62,620 nucleotides of DNA from an uncultured Bacteroidales bacterium (GTDB lineage Bacteria; Bacteroidota; Bacteroidia; Bacteroidales; Paludibacteraceae). The translations under genes and the position numbers were made by a program. The first letter of the stretch is position 1; every line of letters begins with the position of its first letter. Shown here piece after piece: positions 34,926 through 42,904 of this stretch. Below the pieces are notes generated by a model. The model ran no database searches. It had not been told where the DNA came from and was given only the letters and a program-made list of their open reading frames with translations. The DNA lies in the NCBI GenBank assembly GCA_900319645.1, contig ONPG01000012.1:1-62620 (forward strand). The letters run 5' to 3'.

Positions 34926-35339
34926 ATGGAAGAAAATATCCACCATATTGGTATCGTCCTGAGCGTGAAAGACACGATGGCGAAAGTGCAGATTGTGCAG
35001 TCGTCAGCGTGCTCGGCGTGCAAGGCCAAGTCGATGTGTGTCTCCACCGAGAGCAAGGAGCAGGTCATCGACGCTTTGATGCTGGAGCCGCTCCAACCCG
35101 GCGACCAAGCGGAAGTAACCATCCGCGAGCAGCTCGCCTGGCGGGCTGTGCTTATCGGCTATATTATGCCGTTCGTTGTCATGATGGCGGTCATAGCCGT
35201 GCTGACGCTCACCACCACTCTCGACGAAGCCGTCACGGGCACGATAGCCCTTTGCTCGATAGCCCTGTATTACCTCGTTCTGCGGCTCTTCCGCAACCGC
35301 CTGGAGAAGCAGTTCTCCATCACGGCACGTCGAGCCTGA
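34926..35339 (+). CDS. rseC: RseC family protein (SoxR-reducing system / RNF-associated)
   Basis: A 137-residue inner-membrane protein. The N-terminal region has the Cys cluster CSACKAKSMC (residues near 29, 32 and 38), likely a redox or Fe-S site. Two transmembrane helices follow (about 75-95 and 100-118). RseC proteins act with RNF-type complexes; in E. coli RseC helps the Rsx complex keep SoxR reduced. In Bacteroidota rseC usually heads the RNF operon, as here. Length is normal. There is a 198-base gap before rnfB with a palindrome in it. Confidence 0.9.
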   Translation: MEENIHHIGIVLSVKDTMAKVQIVQSSACSACKAKSMCVSTESKEQVIDALMLEPLQPGDQAEVTIREQLAWRAVLIGYIMPFVVMMAVIAVLTLTTTLDEAVTGTIALCSIALYYLVLRLFRNRLEKQFSITARRA

Positions 35340-35401
35340 CACCTGACCGGTGCAAGCGGATCGGGAGTGAGTCGGACCAATATCGCAACATGGTGCACCC
35401 T

Positions 35402-35422
35402 ATAATATACATAGTATATTAT
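35402..35422. promoter_or_regulatory. Perfect palindrome between rseC and rnfB
   Basis: A nine-base inverted repeat with a three-base centre (ATAATATAC, ATA, GTATATTAT). It has the size of an operator for a dimeric regulator. No clear -7 box follows before rnfB, so the effect on transcription is uncertain. Confidence 0.5.
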
Positions 35423-35537
35423 GCCGTTGATTTTGAAAAGACCCGAAAAAAAAATGGATTTTTACAAAATTAACAACAGGGAAACTTGAATTAACTAATT
35501 TAACTCAATAACAAACAATTTAAAAACAACAACCAAC

Positions 35538-35957
35538 ATGTATCTGATTCTGATTTCTATGGGAGTGCTGGGCGTGACCGCATTAGTGGCAGCTATTCTG
35601 CTCTATTTCGTCAGCCAGTTCTTCAAAGTAGAGGAAGATCCGCGCATCGACCTGGTGCAGGCAGTCTTGCCTGGAGCCAACTGCGGTGGCTGCGGATTCG
35701 CCGGTTGCCGCAACTTCGCCGAAGCATGCGTGAAAGCCGGTAGCACAGACGGTTTGGCCTGCCCTGTGGGCGGTGACCCGACTATGGACGAAGTGAAGAA
35801 GATCCTTACTCCGGCGGCTGCCGAAGAAGCAGCTCCCGCTCAGGCGGAAGGCGGAGACAAGAAGGGCTTCGATCCTGCTGTGGCAGCGAAAATCAAGGCC
35901 TTGCCCACACCCAAGGCTGCGTTCCCCAACTTAATTGCTATGGCGCAAAAATCTTAA
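35538..35957 (+). CDS. rnfB: RnfB, truncated form lacking ferredoxin domains
   Basis: A 139-residue RNF subunit B. The N-terminal helix (residues 3-28) and the 4Fe-4S module CGGCGFAGC plus two later Cys (pattern C-x2-C-x4-C and a distal Cys in GLACP) are intact. After this the chain becomes an Ala/Pro/Glu-rich tail and stops near PNLIAMAQKS. RnfB in this phylum is usually about 280-300 residues with further CxxCxxCxxxCP ferredoxin-type motifs that take electrons from ferredoxin. None occurs here, nor in any frame between this stop and rnfC. The stop is followed by spacer repeats and the normal rnfC start, so it looks like a stable deletion rather than a frameshift. Confidence 0.85.
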   Translation: MYLILISMGVLGVTALVAAILLYFVSQFFKVEEDPRIDLVQAVLPGANCGGCGFAGCRNFAEACVKAGSTDGLACPVGGDPTMDEVKKILTPAAAEEAAPAQAEGGDKKGFDPAVAAKIKALPTPKAAFPNLIAMAQKS

Positions 35958-36001
35958 TTCGTAATTCGTAAATCGTAAATCGTTAAATCGTAAATGAATT
36001 T
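35958..36001 (+). repeat. AT-rich micro-repeat spacer before rnfC
   Basis: Units such as TTCGTAA and TCGTAAA repeat up to the ATG. The same style fills the other gaps of this operon. Confidence 0.6.
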
Positions 36002-37348
36002 ATGCGTACATTCAAAATAGGCGGTGTTCACCCGCAGGACAACAAACAATACTCCGCTCACCAGGCTATCAAGGAATGTCCCCTGCCTAAGCAGGCGATC
36101 GTTCCGCTCGTGCAGCATATTGGCGCACCCGCTCAGGCCGTAGTGGAGGTTGGAAAGAAAGTGAAAGTAGGCGAACTCCTGGCTAAAGCCGGCGGGTTCG
36201 TGAGTGCAAACATCTGCTCGCCCGTGAGCGGTACTGTAGCCAAGATAGGCGACTGGACCGATGCCTGGGGCGCTCCCGGACAGGCTATCTATATCGACGT
36301 ACAGGGAGACGAGTGGCTGCCGGAGATCGACCGTACACCCGATCTCATCCGCTCCTGCACGCTCGACCCGAAAGCCATCATCGACAAGATCGCTGCTGCC
36401 GGTATCGTGGGTCTCGGCGGAGCTTGCTTCCCCACACATGTCAAACTGATGCCGCCTCCCGGCAAGAAAGCCGAAGTGCTCATCGTCAACGGCGTGGAGT
36501 GCGAACCCTATCTGACCTGCGACCACCAGCTCATGCTCGAGCACGGCGAGGAGATCATCATCGGTATCCAGATCCTCAAAAAAGCCCTCGGCGTAGAGCG
36601 TGCTATCATCGGCATCGAGAACAACAAACCCGACGCTATCGAGCACATGACCAAACTCGCGGAGAAACAACTCGGTATCGAGGTAATGCCGCTCAAACTG
36701 CGTTACCCGCAGGGTGGTGAGAAACAGCTCATCGACGCTACAATCGGACGTCAGGTGCCCTCCGGAGCCCTGCCTATCGAGGTAGGAGCCGTAGTCGATA
36801 ACGTGGCGACTATCTATGCCGTTTACGAGGCGGTTCAGAAAAACAAACCGCTCATCAGCCGCGTAATGACCGTCACCGGCAAGAACGTCAAGAACCCGGG
36901 CAACTACTGCGTTCGCTTCGGTACTCCCATTGACGAGGTTATCAACCTCGCCGGAGGTGTTCCTGCCGACACCGGCAAGATTATCGGCGGCGGTCCGATG
37001 ATGGGACGCGCTATGGACCACACAGACGAGATGCCCGCCAACAAACGTCTCTCCGGACTGCTCTTCATGACCAAAGCCGAGAGCGTTCGCCCCGAGGAAG
37101 AGAACTGTATCCGCTGCGGCAAATGCGTACAGGCCTGCCCGATGGGACTGGAGCCTTACCTGCTCAGCCGTTTGAGCGAACTGCAGATGTGGGAGGATTG
37201 CGAGAAGCACGACGTAATGGACTGCATCGACTGCGGTTGCTGCGTCTTCACCTGCCCCGCACACCGCCGCCTGCTCGACGGTATCCGTCCCGCGAAAGCC
37301 AAAGTAGGTGCCATCCTCCGCGAACGTGCAGCTGCTGCTAAGAAATAA
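36002..37348 (+). CDS. rnfC: Electron transport complex subunit RnfC
   Basis: A 448-residue peripheral subunit. The N-terminal domain (HVPLPKQAIVPLVQHIGAPA-like) is followed by the flavin/NADH-binding region GLGGACFPTHVKL and NGVECEPYLTCDHQLMLE. Two 4Fe-4S motifs lie at the end: CIRCGKCVQACP and CIDCGCCVFTCP (residues about 370-425). RnfC is the NAD-side module of the ferredoxin:NAD oxidoreductase ion pump. Length is typical. It lies 44 bases after rnfB and 36 before rnfD. Confidence 0.95.
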   Translation: MRTFKIGGVHPQDNKQYSAHQAIKECPLPKQAIVPLVQHIGAPAQAVVEVGKKVKVGELLAKAGGFVSANICSPVSGTVAKIGDWTDAWGAPGQAIYIDVQGDEWLPEIDRTPDLIRSCTLDPKAIIDKIAAAGIVGLGGACFPTHVKLMPPPGKKAEVLIVNGVECEPYLTCDHQLMLEHGEEIIIGIQILKKALGVERAIIGIENNKPDAIEHMTKLAEKQLGIEVMPLKLRYPQGGEKQLIDATIGRQVPSGALPIEVGAVVDNVATIYAVYEAVQKNKPLISRVMTVTGKNVKNPGNYCVRFGTPIDEVINLAGGVPADTGKIIGGGPMMGRAMDHTDEMPANKRLSGLLFMTKAESVRPEEENCIRCGKCVQACPMGLEPYLLSRLSELQMWEDCEKHDVMDCIDCGCCVFTCPAHRRLLDGIRPAKAKVGAILRERAAAAKK

Positions 37349-37384
37349 CGTTAATTTTTAATTCGTAATTTTTAATTTTTAATT
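37349..37384 (+). repeat. AT-rich micro-repeat spacer before rnfD
   Basis: Repeats of TAATTTTTAATT-type units that end directly at the ATG. Confidence 0.6.
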
Positions 37385-38386
37385 ATGAAAAATCTTATAG
37401 TCGCTCCGGCACCGCACGCCCATAGTGGCGATTCTGTACGCCGGAATATGCTTTTGGTCATTCTCGCTCTGCTGCCGGCTTACGTGGTTTCGGTAATTGA
37501 GTTTGGCTGGGGAGCATTGATCACGGCTTGCATCAGCGTCCTCGCCTGCGTCTGCACCGAGTATGTCATCAGCCGTTACGTTCTCAAAGAGCAACGCCAG
37601 ACCATCGGCGACCTCTCGGCTGTGCTGACCGGTCTGTTGCTCGCTTTCAACCTGCCTTCCAACCTCGACTGGTGGATCGTTCTCATCGGCGCAGTCGTTG
37701 CTATCGGTGTCGGCAAAATGACCTTCGGCGGTCTGGGACAAAACCCCTTCAACCCCGCTTTGGTAGGTCGTGTGTTCCTCCTGATCGCCTATCCCGCCCA
37801 GATGACCACCTGGCCCACTCCGCAGGGATTTGCTACCAAGTACATCGACGCTGAGACCGGTGCTACTCCGCTCTATTATCTCAAGCACATCGTCAAGACA
37901 GGCGACAACTCCGTCATCGACCAGCTCCCTTCGCTCTGGGATTCGTTCCTCGGCGTAATGGGCGGTTCGCTGGGTGAGGTCTGCGCACTCGCTCTCATCG
38001 CCGGCGGTATCTTCCTGATCTGCTGCCGCGTGATTACCTGGCACATCCCGGTGGCTATCATCGCTACAGTGGCTTGCTTCGCCGCTTGCACAGGATGGGT
38101 CGGCGCACTGCCTGAAGGACTCTCCACCTGCCAATACGTAGGATACGAGCTCCTCTCCGGAGGTCTGATGCTCGGTGCCTTCTTTATGGCTACCGACTAC
38201 GTCACCTCGCCTATGAGCGCATGGGGAAAAATCATCTTCGGTATCGGCATCGGCTTCATCGTAATGGTTATCCGTACATGGGGCAACTACCCCGAAGGTA
38301 TGTCCTTCGCTATCCTCATTATGAACGCTTGCGTTCCTCTGTTGAACAAGATTCGCCCGCAACGTTTCGGCGAGCCGAAGAAATAA
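37385..38386 (+). CDS. rnfD: Electron transport complex subunit RnfD
   Basis: A 333-residue integral membrane subunit related to NqrB, with about nine transmembrane helices. The covalent FMN site is visible as TGATPL (residue near 160, after KYIDAE), where the Thr binds the flavin phosphate. The segment TFGGLGQNPFNPALVGRVFL is a strong family signature. With RnfG it carries electrons across the membrane and drives Na+ or H+ export. Length is normal. Confidence 0.95.
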   Translation: MKNLIVAPAPHAHSGDSVRRNMLLVILALLPAYVVSVIEFGWGALITACISVLACVCTEYVISRYVLKEQRQTIGDLSAVLTGLLLAFNLPSNLDWWIVLIGAVVAIGVGKMTFGGLGQNPFNPALVGRVFLLIAYPAQMTTWPTPQGFATKYIDAETGATPLYYLKHIVKTGDNSVIDQLPSLWDSFLGVMGGSLGEVCALALIAGGIFLICCRVITWHIPVAIIATVACFAACTGWVGALPEGLSTCQYVGYELLSGGLMLGAFFMATDYVTSPMSAWGKIIFGIGIGFIVMVIRTWGNYPEGMSFAILIMNACVPLLNKIRPQRFGEPKK

Positions 38387-38425
38387 ATTCGTAAATGGTA
38401 AAATTACTAAATTGTAAATGAATTT
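38387..38425 (+). repeat. AT-rich micro-repeat spacer before rnfG
   Basis: Repeated TCGTAAATGGTAAA-like and AATTGTAAATG units before the ATG. Confidence 0.55.
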
Positions 38426-39052
38426 ATGGCAAAATTAGAAAGTACATTCAAGAATATGGTGCTTAGCCTCGTCATCATTTCTATGGTGGCAGCAGGCGCA
38501 CTGGCAGGTGTCTATGCTCTGACCGCAGAGACTATCGCCGTGCAGGAAGCACAGAAACAGAAAGCGGCTATCCAGGCGGTTCTCCCCAACGGTTGCACTA
38601 TCGGCGAAGCGGAGCAGGCTGCAAACGGCCTCACTATCTACAAGGCGTACAAAAACGACGAGTGGGTGGCTACCGCAGTTGAGACCAGCGAGGTGGGATT
38701 CGACGGACCGCAAGTGATTATGGTCGGACTCGATGCACAAGGCAACGTACTCGACTACGTAGTCCTCAAGCAAACCGAGACACCGGGTCTCGGCGCGCAC
38801 ATCGACCACTGGTTCAAAGACGCAGTAGGCAACCGCTCTATCATCGGCAAACCGGCTAACAAACTGTCGGTCAGCAAGGACGGCGGCGAGATCGACGCTA
38901 TCACAGCGGCTACTATCTCCTCACGCGCTTTCCTCAAAGCGATAGGAAAAGCCTACACCGCCGTTTGCAACAAACCCGTGGACGCTGCTACCGGCGCTAC
39001 CAAACAAGTAACTGAAGAACAACCCGCAGAAGAAAAGGAGGCAACACTATGA
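38426..39052 (+). CDS. rnfG: Electron transport complex subunit RnfG
   Basis: A 208-residue periplasmic flavoprotein anchored by one N-terminal helix (residues 10-30), related to NqrC. The FMN-binding domain has GLGAHIDHWFKD and the flavin-attachment region IDAITAATISS. The usual motif is S/TGATxS; here the Gly is Ala, but the acceptor Thr is present, so covalent FMN is still likely. An acidic tail follows. Its stop overlaps the start of rnfE by four bases (ATGA). Confidence 0.93.
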   Translation: MAKLESTFKNMVLSLVIISMVAAGALAGVYALTAETIAVQEAQKQKAAIQAVLPNGCTIGEAEQAANGLTIYKAYKNDEWVATAVETSEVGFDGPQVIMVGLDAQGNVLDYVVLKQTETPGLGAHIDHWFKDAVGNRSIIGKPANKLSVSKDGGEIDAITAATISSRAFLKAIGKAYTAVCNKPVDAATGATKQVTEEQPAEEKEATL

Positions 39053-39636
39053 GTAACGCAATGAAAACTTTGACCAACGGTATTCTCAAAGAGAATCCTA
39101 CTTTTGCGTTGGTACTTGGTATGTGCCCCACGCTGGCCACTACCACCAGCGCTGTCAACGGTATGTCGATGGGCTTGGCTACCCTGTTCGTGCTCGTTTG
39201 CTCGAACGTGGTCATCTCGATGTTGAAAAACCTGATCCCGGACAAAGTGCGTATCCCGGCGTTCATCGTCGTCATCGCTACGTTCGTGACACTCGTTCAA
39301 CTGCTGATGCAGGCTTACCTGCCCGCTATCTACGACGTGCTGGGACTCTTTATCCCCCTGATCGTGGTGAACTGTATCGTGCTCGGTCGTGCCGAGGCGT
39401 TTGCCGCTAAGAACACCGTCGGACTCTCCGCCCTTGACGGTCTCGGTATGGGTCTCGGTTTCACCCTCTCGCTGACCCTCCTGGGTATCATCCGCGAATT
39501 CCTGGGTGCAGGCACGGTCTTCGGATTCACCCTCTATAGCAGCCAGTTCGCAGCTCTCATCTTCGTCCTTGCTCCGGGTGCCTTCATCGCCCTCGCATAC
39601 ATGATGGCAGCAGTCAACAAACTGCAGAAAAAGTAA
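39049..39636 (+). CDS. rnfE: Electron transport complex subunit RnfE
   Basis: A 195-residue integral membrane protein with six helices, homologous to NqrD. Family features include ILKENPTFALVLGMCPTLA at the start and IPLIVVNCIVLGRAEAFAAK in the middle; the conserved Cys in the membrane halves (GMCP and VNCI) are thought to bind an Fe-S centre with RnfA. The start overlaps rnfG. Length is normal. Confidence 0.95.
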   Translation: MSNAMKTLTNGILKENPTFALVLGMCPTLATTTSAVNGMSMGLATLFVLVCSNVVISMLKNLIPDKVRIPAFIVVIATFVTLVQLLMQAYLPAIYDVLGLFIPLIVVNCIVLGRAEAFAAKNTVGLSALDGLGMGLGFTLSLTLLGIIREFLGAGTVFGFTLYSSQFAALIFVLAPGAFIALAYMMAAVNKLQKK

Positions 39637-39673
39637 TTGTACATCGTAAATCGTAAAATCGTAAATTACTATT
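39637..39673 (+). repeat. AT-rich micro-repeat spacer before rnfA
   Basis: ATCGTAAATCGTAAA units up to the ATG at 39674. Confidence 0.6.
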
Positions 39674-40276
39674 ATGGTATATTTTTTAATTTTCATCTCT
39701 GCAATATTTGTTAACAATATTGTATTGAGCCAGTTCCTGGGCATCTGCCCGTTCCTGGGTGTAAGTAAGAAAATCGATACCGCGCTGGGTATGAGTGCAG
39801 CCGTTACGTTTGTGCTCACGCTGGCTACGGTGGTTACCTATCTGCTGCAGAAACTGTTGGTGCTTTGGGGCGTGGAGTTCCTCCAGACGATCCTCTTTAT
39901 CCTGGTTATCGCAGCGCTCGTGCAGATGATCGAGATCATGCTCAAGAAAGTCTCTCCGTCGCTCTATCAGGCGCTGGGTGTCTTCCTGCCGCTGATCACC
40001 ACCAACTGCTGTATTCTCGGTGTGGCTCTTATCGTAGCTGACCAGCAGAAGCTGCTGGCTAAACTGCCGCTCGGCGCAGACTACGGTCTGCTCTCCGGCA
40101 CCGTTTATGCCTTCGCTACCGCTATCGGCTTCGGCCTCGCGCTGATCCTCTTTGCAGGTATCCGCGAGCAACTGGCGCTCAACAAAGTGCCTGAAGCTAT
40201 GAAGGGCACTCCTATCGCCCTCCTCACCGCAGGTCTCCTCGCTATGGCGTTCATGGGCTTCAGCGGAGTAGTATAA
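39674..40276 (+). CDS. rnfA: Electron transport complex subunit RnfA
   Basis: A 200-residue integral membrane protein with six helices, homologous to NqrE and to RnfE in inverted topology. Motifs NNIVLSQFLGICPFLGVSKK and LITTNCCILGVAL contain the membrane Cys residues. It is the last RNF gene; a strong terminator lies 60 bases downstream. The gene set rseC-rnfB-C-D-G-E-A is complete in number. Confidence 0.95.
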   Translation: MVYFLIFISAIFVNNIVLSQFLGICPFLGVSKKIDTALGMSAAVTFVLTLATVVTYLLQKLLVLWGVEFLQTILFILVIAALVQMIEIMLKKVSPSLYQALGVFLPLITTNCCILGVALIVADQQKLLAKLPLGADYGLLSGTVYAFATAIGFGLALILFAGIREQLALNKVPEAMKGTPIALLTAGLLAMAFMGFSGVV

Positions 40277-40336
40277 TAATTTTAGACCCCTTGGAACCTT
40301 AGGATCCTAAGTTACTATTCCACTTCATCCACGCAT

Positions 40337-40380
40337 ACACACGCGCGTACATTATAAAGTACGCGCGTGTGTTGTTTTTT
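40337..40380 (+). terminator. Rho-independent terminator after rnfA
   Basis: A perfect 14-base stem (ACACACGCGCGTAC and its complement, 40337-40350 and 40359-40372) with an eight-base loop, followed by TGTTTTTT. It is the strongest terminator in the window. Confidence 0.95.
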
Positions 40381-40493
40381 ATGTAGTACGCTTGGCCTAT
40401 GGAGGAGTAGCCTTCACTTTAATAGTTAATAGTTAATAGTTAATATTTTAATAATTTATATACGATTATTAAGAAAATGCACCATTTGAAGAT

Positions 40494-40531
40494 ATATCGC
40501 TTGCGATATTAAAATATTTGTTGTACCTTTG
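40494..40531 (+). promoter_or_regulatory. Promoter and overlapping operator-like palindrome of the stress operon
   Basis: TTG (40501-40503) is 20 bases from TACCTTTG (40524-40531). The palindrome ATATCGC-TT-GCGATAT (40494-40509) covers the -33 box, where a bound repressor would block RNA polymerase. The OhrR-like MarR regulator in the same operon is the natural candidate. Confidence 0.7.
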
Positions 40532-40681
40532 CACTCGATTTCAGTCGCACACGATATAAATAATGAGTATTATTAGACCGCGGCTTTGCCGCTCAATGAA
40601 GAAAGACCGCTACGCTCAAAGTAGAAAGACCTAATTACAAATTACGAATTAATTAATCAACCTATAAACTTATAAACAATT

Positions 40682-41143
40682 ATGACAAAAGAAGAAGCAT
40701 TGAAACAGTTTGCCTATCTGGGAGCTGTTTGGTTTGGAAACAGTAAGCAACATTTCGCCTTCTCGGCTTACGACCGTCTAAACGGTTGGAACAAGCTGGC
40801 TGACAAATGGAAAGAGGAAGCCGAAGAGGAGTGGGACGAAGCAGAAGAAGTGCTGAACCGCCTGGTAGAGCTGGGTTGCAAGCCGGCAGACTTGCAGGAA
40901 GCGATGAAGACCATCGAGTTCCCGTTCTGCGACGATCCCAAACAGCAGATCGAGGGTGACTACAACCCGACTGCGATTGCAGAGTTGAGCAAGCTGGCAG
41001 AGGCATTCAACGATGACTACGTAACTAAGAAACTCATCGAGAAATGGATCGACGGCGAGCAGGCTCACATGGCTTGGGAGGCTCAGTATCTGGGCTACAT
41101 CAACAAACTGGGCTACGAGAACTTCCTCATCGCTATGATGTAA
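40682..41143 (+). CDS. Bacterioferritin-like (ferritin-superfamily) protein
   Basis: A 153-residue cytoplasmic, mostly helical protein. The last helix (LIEKWIDGEQAHMAWEAQYL, then INKLGYENFL) resembles the end of bacterioferritin, with the metal-binding ExxH pair at E126 and H129. The second helix (KWKEEAEEEWDEAEEVLNRL) aligns with the other ExxH region, but there His is replaced by Glu. So one half of the diiron site looks normal and the other altered. A ferritin-like role in iron storage or peroxide detoxification fits the neighbours (peroxidase, OhrR, MsrA). It leads the operon after a 145-base leader. The family call is from pattern only and should be checked by structure prediction. Confidence 0.55.
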   Translation: MTKEEALKQFAYLGAVWFGNSKQHFAFSAYDRLNGWNKLADKWKEEAEEEWDEAEEVLNRLVELGCKPADLQEAMKTIEFPFCDDPKQQIEGDYNPTAIAELSKLAEAFNDDYVTKKLIEKWIDGEQAHMAWEAQYLGYINKLGYENFLIAMM

Positions 41144-41144
41144 T

Positions 41145-41783
41145 ATGGCTTTCATAAGCTCCTTACGATGCATGCTTTGGACGGCGTGCATCGTGCTAAC
41201 AGTAACTTCGTGTAATACAAAAACAGATAAAGATATGGCAACTATTTATGATTTCAAAGCCCTCTCTAACAGAGGCAAAGAAGTGAACCTTGCAGACTAC
41301 AAAGGTCAGGTGATTCTCATCGTCAACACCGCATCGAAATGTGGTTTCACGCCGCAGTACGACGGTTTGGAGGAGTTGTACAAGAAATACAAAGACCAGG
41401 GATTCGTGATTCTCGGTTTCCCCTGCGACCAGTTCGCCAACCAGGAGCCGGGCAGCGACGAGCAGATCGAGGAGTTCTGCCGTTTGAACCACGGCGTGAC
41501 TTTCCCGCTAATGGCGAAGAGTGATGTGAACGGCGCCAACGCCAACCCGGTGTTCGAGTACCTCAAGTCGCAAGCTCCGACCGAGGAGTACAAAGGTCTG
41601 AAAGCAAAAGCGGCACATGTGATGCTCAAGAAAATCAGCAAGAGCGTAGAGAAAGAGAGCGATATTCTTTGGAACTTCACCAAGTTCCTCGTTTCCAAGG
41701 ACGGCACACGTGTTCAGCGCTTTGCGCCGGTAGCCGAGCCCAAAGATTTCGAGGCGAACATCGTAGCGGAATTAGCGAAGTAA
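41145..41783 (+). CDS. Glutathione peroxidase-family lipoprotein
   Basis: A 212-residue peroxidase of the GPx/BtuE family. The peroxidatic Cys lies in NTASKCGFTPQY (near residue 66), and the partners are FPCDQFANQEPG (Gln) and WNFTKFLV (Trp, Asn). The N-terminus is a lipoprotein signal peptide with lipobox TVTSC, so it should work in the periplasm or envelope. An internal Met (MATIYDF) resembles the start of cytoplasmic homologues. Most such enzymes use thioredoxin rather than glutathione. The start lies one base after the ferritin-like gene; the stop overlaps the regulator gene by one base (TAATG). Confidence 0.92.
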   Translation: MAFISSLRCMLWTACIVLTVTSCNTKTDKDMATIYDFKALSNRGKEVNLADYKGQVILIVNTASKCGFTPQYDGLEELYKKYKDQGFVILGFPCDQFANQEPGSDEQIEEFCRLNHGVTFPLMAKSDVNGANANPVFEYLKSQAPTEEYKGLKAKAAHVMLKKISKSVEKESDILWNFTKFLVSKDGTRVQRFAPVAEPKDFEANIVAELAK

Positions 41784-42229
41784 TGTACGAACAACTGAAA
41801 TTAGACAATCAACTCTGTTTCCGTCTCTATACGGCGGCACGGCTGGTGGCAGGTGCGTATGGTCCTTATTTCGAGGAATTAGGGATCACGTACCCGCAGT
41901 ACTTGGTATTGATGGTTCTTTGGGAAAAGGACCAGCAGCCGGTGAACGACATCGCCAAAAGGCTGCTTTTGGAAACCAATACCGTCACGCCGCTGCTGCA
42001 AAGGATGGAGAAAGCCGGTTTGGTTACGCGCGTTAAAGGTAAGATAGACACGCGCCAGCGTATCGTCTGCCTGACAGACGCGGGCAAAGCATTGGAGGAG
42101 AAGGCGAAAGATATCCCCACCCGCTTGGGTGAAAAGGTCGTTCAGCATGTGCCGGTGAGCGAACTGACCGCTATCATTCCCGCGCTGGACAAACTGATAG
42201 AAGGACTGAATGAGGGACAAAGGAGTTGA
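41783..42229 (+). CDS. MarR-family regulator, OhrR-like
   Basis: A 148-residue winged-helix repressor. The opening LDNQLCFRLYTAAR carries the reactive Cys at residue 12 at the position used by OhrR to sense organic peroxides, and the wing region LVTRVKGKIDTRQRIVCLTDAG is typical of the subfamily. OhrR releases DNA when this Cys is oxidised. The gene overlaps the peroxidase stop and is followed by msrA, and a palindrome covers the operon promoter, so autoregulation is likely. No ohr gene is next to it, which is the usual partner. Confidence 0.88.
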   Translation: MYEQLKLDNQLCFRLYTAARLVAGAYGPYFEELGITYPQYLVLMVLWEKDQQPVNDIAKRLLLETNTVTPLLQRMEKAGLVTRVKGKIDTRQRIVCLTDAGKALEEKAKDIPTRLGEKVVQHVPVSELTAIIPALDKLIEGLNEGQRS

Positions 42230-42269
42230 CAGTTGACAATTGACAATAGATAACTGAGAGTTGATTATT

Positions 42270-42779
42270 ATGGCACATATTTATTTTGCAGGCGGGTGTT
42301 TCTGGGGCGTAGAGCACTATTTCAAACAGGTGAAGGGCGTAGTCTCCACCGAGACGGGTTTTGCGAATGGCAACAACGCTCTTCAGGCGCCAACGTACGA
42401 GCAGGTATATACGGATACCACGGGATTTGCAGAGACCGTACACGTTGTGTATGACGAGACGCAAGTGTCGTTTGAACTGCTGCTGGATCTGTTCTTTGCC
42501 GCTATCGACCCGACCAGTCTGAACAAGCAGGGGCACGACGAAGGCACACGCTACCGCACAGGAATCTACTATACCGATGAGAATCAGCGAGAGCAGGCAC
42601 AAGCACGGTTGGCGGCAGAGCAGCAGAAACACGACAAGCCGGTTGTGGTAGAGTTGGAACCTTTGCAGGCATTCTATCCCGCCGATGAGTACCATCAGGA
42701 TTATCTGGACAAACATCCGGACGGCTACTGCCACCTCTCGCCGGCTCTTTTTGCTTTTGCACGCAAGAGCAACGGGTAA
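42270..42779 (+). CDS. msrA: Peptide-methionine (S)-S-oxide reductase
   Basis: A 169-residue MsrA, which reduces the S form of methionine sulfoxide in proteins. The catalytic motif GGCFWGVEHYF is near the start, GTRYRTGIYY is the conserved central strand, and FYPADEYHQDYL completes the fold. There is no signal peptide, so it is cytoplasmic. The ATG at 42270 follows spacer sequence with AATTGACA repeats; an in-frame TTG nine bases upstream is less likely. It closes the stress operon. Confidence 0.95.
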   Translation: MAHIYFAGGCFWGVEHYFKQVKGVVSTETGFANGNNALQAPTYEQVYTDTTGFAETVHVVYDETQVSFELLLDLFFAAIDPTSLNKQGHDEGTRYRTGIYYTDENQREQAQARLAAEQQKHDKPVVVELEPLQAFYPADEYHQDYLDKHPDGYCHLSPALFAFARKSNG

Positions 42780-42873
42780 ACCCACTCAAAGCGCCAAACA
42801 GCCCACAAAAAAGGAACAATACACCTCTAAAACACACAAAATGCACAAATTTCGCAAAATTATGGTGTAAAAT

Positions 42874-42904
42874 TTAGATAATTCAAAAAAAAGTTATAAC
42901 TTTG
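42874..42904 (+). promoter_or_regulatory. Promoter of the secreted repeat protein
   Basis: A clear -7 box TAACTTTG (42897-42904); the -33 position holds TTA rather than TTG, so the upstream element is weak. The leader is about 115 bases. Confidence 0.55.

Larger units (their letters stand above)
40277..40681. other. Intergenic region between the RNF and stress operons
   Basis: No gene. It holds the RNF terminator (40337-40380), AGTTAAT micro-repeats (about 40420-40446), a palindrome and promoter (40494-40531), and a 5' leader of about 145 bases with a small hairpin GCGGC/GCCGC (40580-40592) and repeated GAAAGACC units (about 40575-40632). Confidence 0.7.

Noticed and set aside
34575-34946. 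123-codon minus-strand frame across the pentanucleotide tract
   Set aside because: Its middle is only the translated repeat, it overlaps the rseC start, and it has no promoter or homologous features.
41145-41240. Alternative start of the peroxidase at the internal Met (MATIYDF)
   Set aside because: The upstream ATG gives a good lipoprotein signal peptide and tight spacing to the preceding gene.
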